Source: Candidatus Neomicrothrix sp. UBA4542 (lineage in GTDB: Bacteria > Actinomycetota > Acidimicrobiia > Acidimicrobiales > Poriferisodalaceae). Taken from it: a stretch of DNA of 9,326 nucleotides. The notes under the pieces were generated by a model. It searched no databases, had not been told where the DNA came from, and saw nothing but the letters and a program-made list of their open reading frames with translations. Positions 7,009 to 9,326 of the stretch are shown piece after piece. Every line of letters starts with the position of its first letter. The stretch's first letter is position 1. The DNA is taken from the NCBI GenBank assembly GCA_002388005.1, contig DGLO01000026.1:8886-18211 (forward strand). Direction: 5' to 3'. The position numbers and the translations under genes are program-made.

Positions 7009-7783
7009 GCGTGGAGATTCCACCGTCGACTGGCAGGGTGATCCCTGTTAACCACGCTCCGGCGCGGCTAACCAGAAAAATTGTGGCCCCGACAATGTCC
7101 TCCGGTTCGCCAATTCTTCCCAGGGGCGTTGAAGCTACGACGCCGGCTCTGCGGTCCGGATCGTCAAGCATGTAGCTCATCATTTTGGATTCGAATGGGC
7201 CTGGAGCGATCGAATTGATATTGATGTGTTCGCGCACCAAATGATGGGCCAGATGCTTGCAGAGCATGTGGACGCCAGCCTTAGAGGCCGAGTAGGAGTA
7301 GTTGTCGCCGAAGGGAACCCGAACTCCATCGATCGACCCGATCATGATGACTCGGGCGGGGCTATCTGGCTCCCCAGCGGCCTTCAACAGATCGAGAAAT
7401 GCTTGGGTCAACATGAATGGGGCCTTGAGGTTGACATCCAGGACCTTGTCGAATCCTGCTGACGGAAAATCGCCGAGTGGTGCACCCCAAGCCGCGCCCG
7501 CATTATTGATAAGAATGTCCAATCGAGGTTCACGTTCTTCGATTTCTCGAACGAAGCTCATCATGCTGTCCTCGTCAGATAGATCCGCCGGCAGGGAGGT
7601 GCAGTCGCCGAATTTGCTCAACTCCTGAGCGGCCTTGTCGCATGCTTCTGCTTTGCGGGCGGTGATATACACCCGCACGCCGTTGCGCACGAGGCCCTCG
7701 CTGATCATGTAACCGATGCCACGGCTTCCGCCTGTTACTACTGCCACTTTTCCTGCTACATCGAACAGGTTTTCGATCTTCAT
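7001..7783 (-). CDS. Classical short-chain dehydrogenase/reductase, FabG-like
   Basis: A 260-residue classical SDR, which oxidises or reduces a hydroxyl/keto group with NAD(P). All key motifs are intact: cofactor loop TGGSRGIG (17-24), ADLSD acidic strand end (66-70), NNAG (93-96), Asn118 in DVNLK, catalytic Ser150 (MIGSIDG), Tyr164 and Lys168 (YSASKAG), the APGP turn (193-196), and the terminal PVDGG. Arg43 in the ITARK segment after the second strand suggests NADP(H) preference, as in many FabG relatives. The start is taken at ATG 7783, giving the usual MKIENLFDVAGK lead; TTG 7801 would add six residues with no better ribosome site. It follows modC after 38 bases and overlaps the FMN reductase gene, so probably shares their transcript. 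The name 3-oxoacyl-ACP reductase would be only a family label; the substrate is unknown. Confidence 0.92.
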   Translation of the reverse strand: MKIENLFDVAGKVAVVTGGSRGIGYMISEGLVRNGVRVYITARKAEACDKAAQELSKFGDCTSLPADLSDEDSMMSFVREIEEREPRLDILINNAGAAWGAPLGDFPSAGFDKVLDVNLKAPFMLTQAFLDLLKAAGEPDSPARVIMIGSIDGVRVPFGDNYSYSASKAGVHMLCKHLAHHLVREHININSIAPGPFESKMMSYMLDDPDRRAGVVASTPLGRIGEPEDIVGATIFLVSRAGAWLTGITLPVDGGISTHG

Positions 7784-7821
7784 GCCACAGACGGTAGTCA
7801 AGCCCGGCGATCAAGGCTCTA

Positions 7822-8880
7822 TCAGGTGTCAATAGGTTGAATCACCACTTCCGTGGCTTTCACAGAAGCCCACACGTGGTCCCCATCTCTAATGCCGAGC
7901 TCCTCAACAGCGGATCGGGTGACGTCTGCGCTGAAGCTGAATGGCCCGCGTAAAGAAACCCGTGCTATGTCATGAACAAATTCAATTGATTCGACTCGAC
8001 ATGGCCAAGAATTTCTTGGGCTGCCCGATGGTTGTTCAAGATAGAGAGCGACGGCGGTAGGGCTAATGATCGCTGCTACGTGGCCTTCCAGGTCATGTCG
8101 CGCTGTGGAGATCTCGGTCCCGTTCCCCAAAATCACTATTGATCCGGCACCTCGACCCTCCAAAAAGCTGTAACCCATGAGTTCAGCTACCCATCCCGAC
8201 GCAGGTCGGGTCCGCATCAGGTCGTGTGAGGCGAATTGGGTAACTCGACCGTCTTCCAACACAAGGACTCTGTCGGCCATAGCCAAGGCATCAGCGGGAT
8301 CATGTGTCGCTATGAGTGCCGCCGAGGCGGTCGACCGCAATACATCTCCAATGAGTCGCCTGGCACGGGCGCGCCCATTGATGTCTAAAGCCGCGAGCGG
8401 CTCGTCGAGAAGGACCGCTCTTGGACCTGCGGCGAGTGTTCGGGCGAGCGCAACTCGCTGTCGCTGGCCGGCTGAAAGCTCGCGGGGGTACCTGTTGGCG
8501 AGTCCTTCGATTTCGAGTGCTTCCAGTAAGGCAGCGACAGCGTCTAGTTTGCCCCGCGCTCCGAATTCAACGTTTTGCAACACATTCAGGTGCGGGAAAA
8601 GTAGCCCGTCTTGGAACACCATGCCGATCTCGCGTTCGTGGGTAGGAAGCGTCTCAACTTCGCCCGGTGCCTCCAGGGTCTGCCCATCAAGGATCACCCA
8701 CCCGGCACGTAGAGGGATCGACCCCAGAAGTGCTTCCAGCAAAGTGGTCTTGCCGGCGCCATTGGGACCCATCACGGCAACAACCTCACCCACTCCGATG
8801 ACGGCCTCAACATCAAGATCGAAAGGCCCACGTTCGACAACGATTCGAAAATCCAGCATGGAAGTCTCTGTGTCAGTCAT
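7822..8880 (-). CDS. modC: Molybdate ABC transporter ATP-binding protein ModC
   Basis: The 352-residue ATPase that powers molybdate import through ModB at the inner face of the membrane. Motifs: Walker A GPNGAGKTT (38-46), Q-loop Gln90 (MVFQDGLLFPHL), signature LSAGQRQRVALAR (135-147; the usual LSGGQ with Ala at the third place), Walker B AVLLDEP (155-161), D-loop LAALD (162-166) and switch His193 (ATHD). After about residue 235 comes a C-terminal extension; its last part (about 290-349, SWPCRVESIEF...VWASVKATEVVI) fits the Mop/TOBE oxyanion-binding domain of ModC. Length matches the family. The start ATG 8880 overlaps the modB stop as ATGA and has AGGTGGTGG upstream; the open frame to 9078 is only the shadow of modB. 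Molybdate rather than sulfate is inferred from the Mop-like domain and the ModB partner; tungstate cannot be excluded. Confidence 0.9.
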   Translation of the reverse strand: MTDTETSMLDFRIVVERGPFDLDVEAVIGVGEVVAVMGPNGAGKTTLLEALLGSIPLRAGWVILDGQTLEAPGEVETLPTHEREIGMVFQDGLLFPHLNVLQNVEFGARGKLDAVAALLEALEIEGLANRYPRELSAGQRQRVALARTLAAGPRAVLLDEPLAALDINGRARARRLIGDVLRSTASAALIATHDPADALAMADRVLVLEDGRVTQFASHDLMRTRPASGWVAELMGYSFLEGRGAGSIVILGNGTEISTARHDLEGHVAAIISPTAVALYLEQPSGSPRNSWPCRVESIEFVHDIARVSLRGPFSFSADVTRSAVEELGIRDGDHVWASVKATEVVIQPIDT

Positions 8881-9326
8881 TGTGACGGCCACCACCTGTC
8901 TCGCAGCGCGACCAGAACGGTCAGCGAAATTACGACGAGTAACAGGCTCATCGCTAAGGCAGCTCCACGGTCTGTCTCCATTGCCACAAAGACCGCAAGA
9001 GGCAACGTTTGTGTGCGCCCAGGAATGTTGCCGGCGAAGGTAATCGTCGCGCCGAATTCCCCTAAGGCACGCGCCCATGCCAAGAAGGTTCCTGCGACGA
9101 TCGATGATCGAATCATCGGAAGAACCACACCAAACTTGGTTCTCATTGGTCCAGCCCCCAAAGTAGCTGCAGCCAATTCGTAACGAGGGTCAAGGGATCT
9201 TAAGCCTGACTCGATTGTTAGAACCACGAATGGGGTGGCGACGAAGGTGTTCGCGATAACCACGCCAGCTAGCGAATAGGGCAGGACGAGCCCAGTGGCA
9301 TTGTTAATCGTTTCACCAACTAGTCC
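8877..9326 (-). CDS. modB: Molybdate ABC transporter permease ModB, 5' end outside window
   Basis: The last 149 codons of the membrane permease of the molybdate importer; the frame stays open to the window edge, so the N-terminal third or more is missing. Visible features: a membrane segment at about 12-38 of the fragment (LVLPYSLAGVVIANTF and following), the EAA-type cytoplasmic loop that docks on the ATPase (ELAAATLGA...GVVLP, 50-70), a hydrophobic segment at 75-98 containing ALGEFGATITFAGN (87-100), PGRTQTLPLAVF (102-113), and a last membrane helix at 121-141 followed by a basic tail. The GEFGATITFAGN-PGRTQTLPLA stretch is characteristic of ModB more than of the sulfate permeases CysT/CysW. 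The stop overlaps the modC start by four bases. The periplasmic molybdate-binding protein gene modA, normally upstream of modB, would lie beyond the window. Confidence 0.92.
   Translation of the reverse strand, partial: GLVGETINNATGLVLPYSLAGVVIANTFVATPFVVLTIESGLRSLDPRYELAAATLGAGPMRTKFGVVLPMIRSSIVAGTFLAWARALGEFGATITFAGNIPGRTQTLPLAVFVAMETDRGAALAMSLLLVVISLTVLVALRDRWWPSQ
8889..8897 (-). promoter_or_regulatory. Ribosome binding site of modC
   Basis: On the minus strand AGGTGGTGG lies inside the end of modB, 8 bases before ATG 8880. It decides the modC start against the much longer open frame and implies re-initiation after modB. Confidence 0.7.

Noticed and set aside
8177..9043. Long plus-strand open frame opposite modC and modB
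   Set aside because: Its Ser/Arg/Ala-rich translation has no recognisable domain and it lies opposite two genes with clear motifs.
8881..9078. Longer modC start giving a 418-residue protein
   Set aside because: The extra 66 residues are the shadow of the modB frame; ATG 8880 has a strong ribosome site, a classic ATGA overlap and the normal ModC length.

Overview
The window looks like ordinary bacterial chromosome: dense coding on both strands, short or overlapping gene junctions, moderate GC (roughly mid-50s percent by eye), and GTG as well as ATG starts. The gene mix (family III CoA-transferase, dimethylformamidase-like protein, several NAD(P)-dependent reductases, molybdate uptake, an SH3-like protein with an acidic tail) would suit a free-living, metabolically versatile actinomycete, perhaps Acidimicrobiia-like. 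That is an impression from gene style only; there is no rRNA or marker gene to prove it. I saw no RNA gene, insertion sequence, CRISPR array or phage gene.

Layout. (1) 1-3158, plus strand: the 3' end of a CaiB/BaiF-type CoA-transferase, then, after a 77-base gap carrying a perfect inverted repeat, a single-domain rhodanese, then a large protein of the N,N-dimethylformamidase beta-subunit family. (2) 3170-5262, minus strand: a two-gene unit in which a TTC38-like helical-repeat protein is followed 5 bases later by an uncharacterised protein with an SH3/KOW-like N-terminus and a long acidic, probably disordered tail. (3) 5333-6454, plus strand: an atypical NAD-dependent epimerase/dehydratase, divergent from the TTC38-like gene across a 70-base intergenic region. 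(4) 6451-9326, minus strand: a tightly packed run in the transcription order modB (5' part outside the window), modC, an FabG-type short-chain dehydrogenase, and an NADPH-dependent FMN reductase. Junctions in this run are a 4-base overlap, a 38-base gap and an 8-base overlap.

How they may work together. ModB and ModC are the membrane and ATPase parts of a molybdate importer. The two oxidoreductase genes behind them are probably co-transcribed, which is not part of the standard mod operon. In region 1 the rhodanese and the dimethylformamidase-like gene are close enough to be one unit. The latter keeps the family's hallmark motifs, but no small-subunit gene is visible beside it, so its substrate is open. 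No single new system is evident; the most interesting items are the dimethylformamidase-like cluster, the SH3-plus-acidic-tail protein paired with the TTC38-like protein, the epimerase that seems to lack the catalytic Tyr, and the reductases attached to the mod genes.
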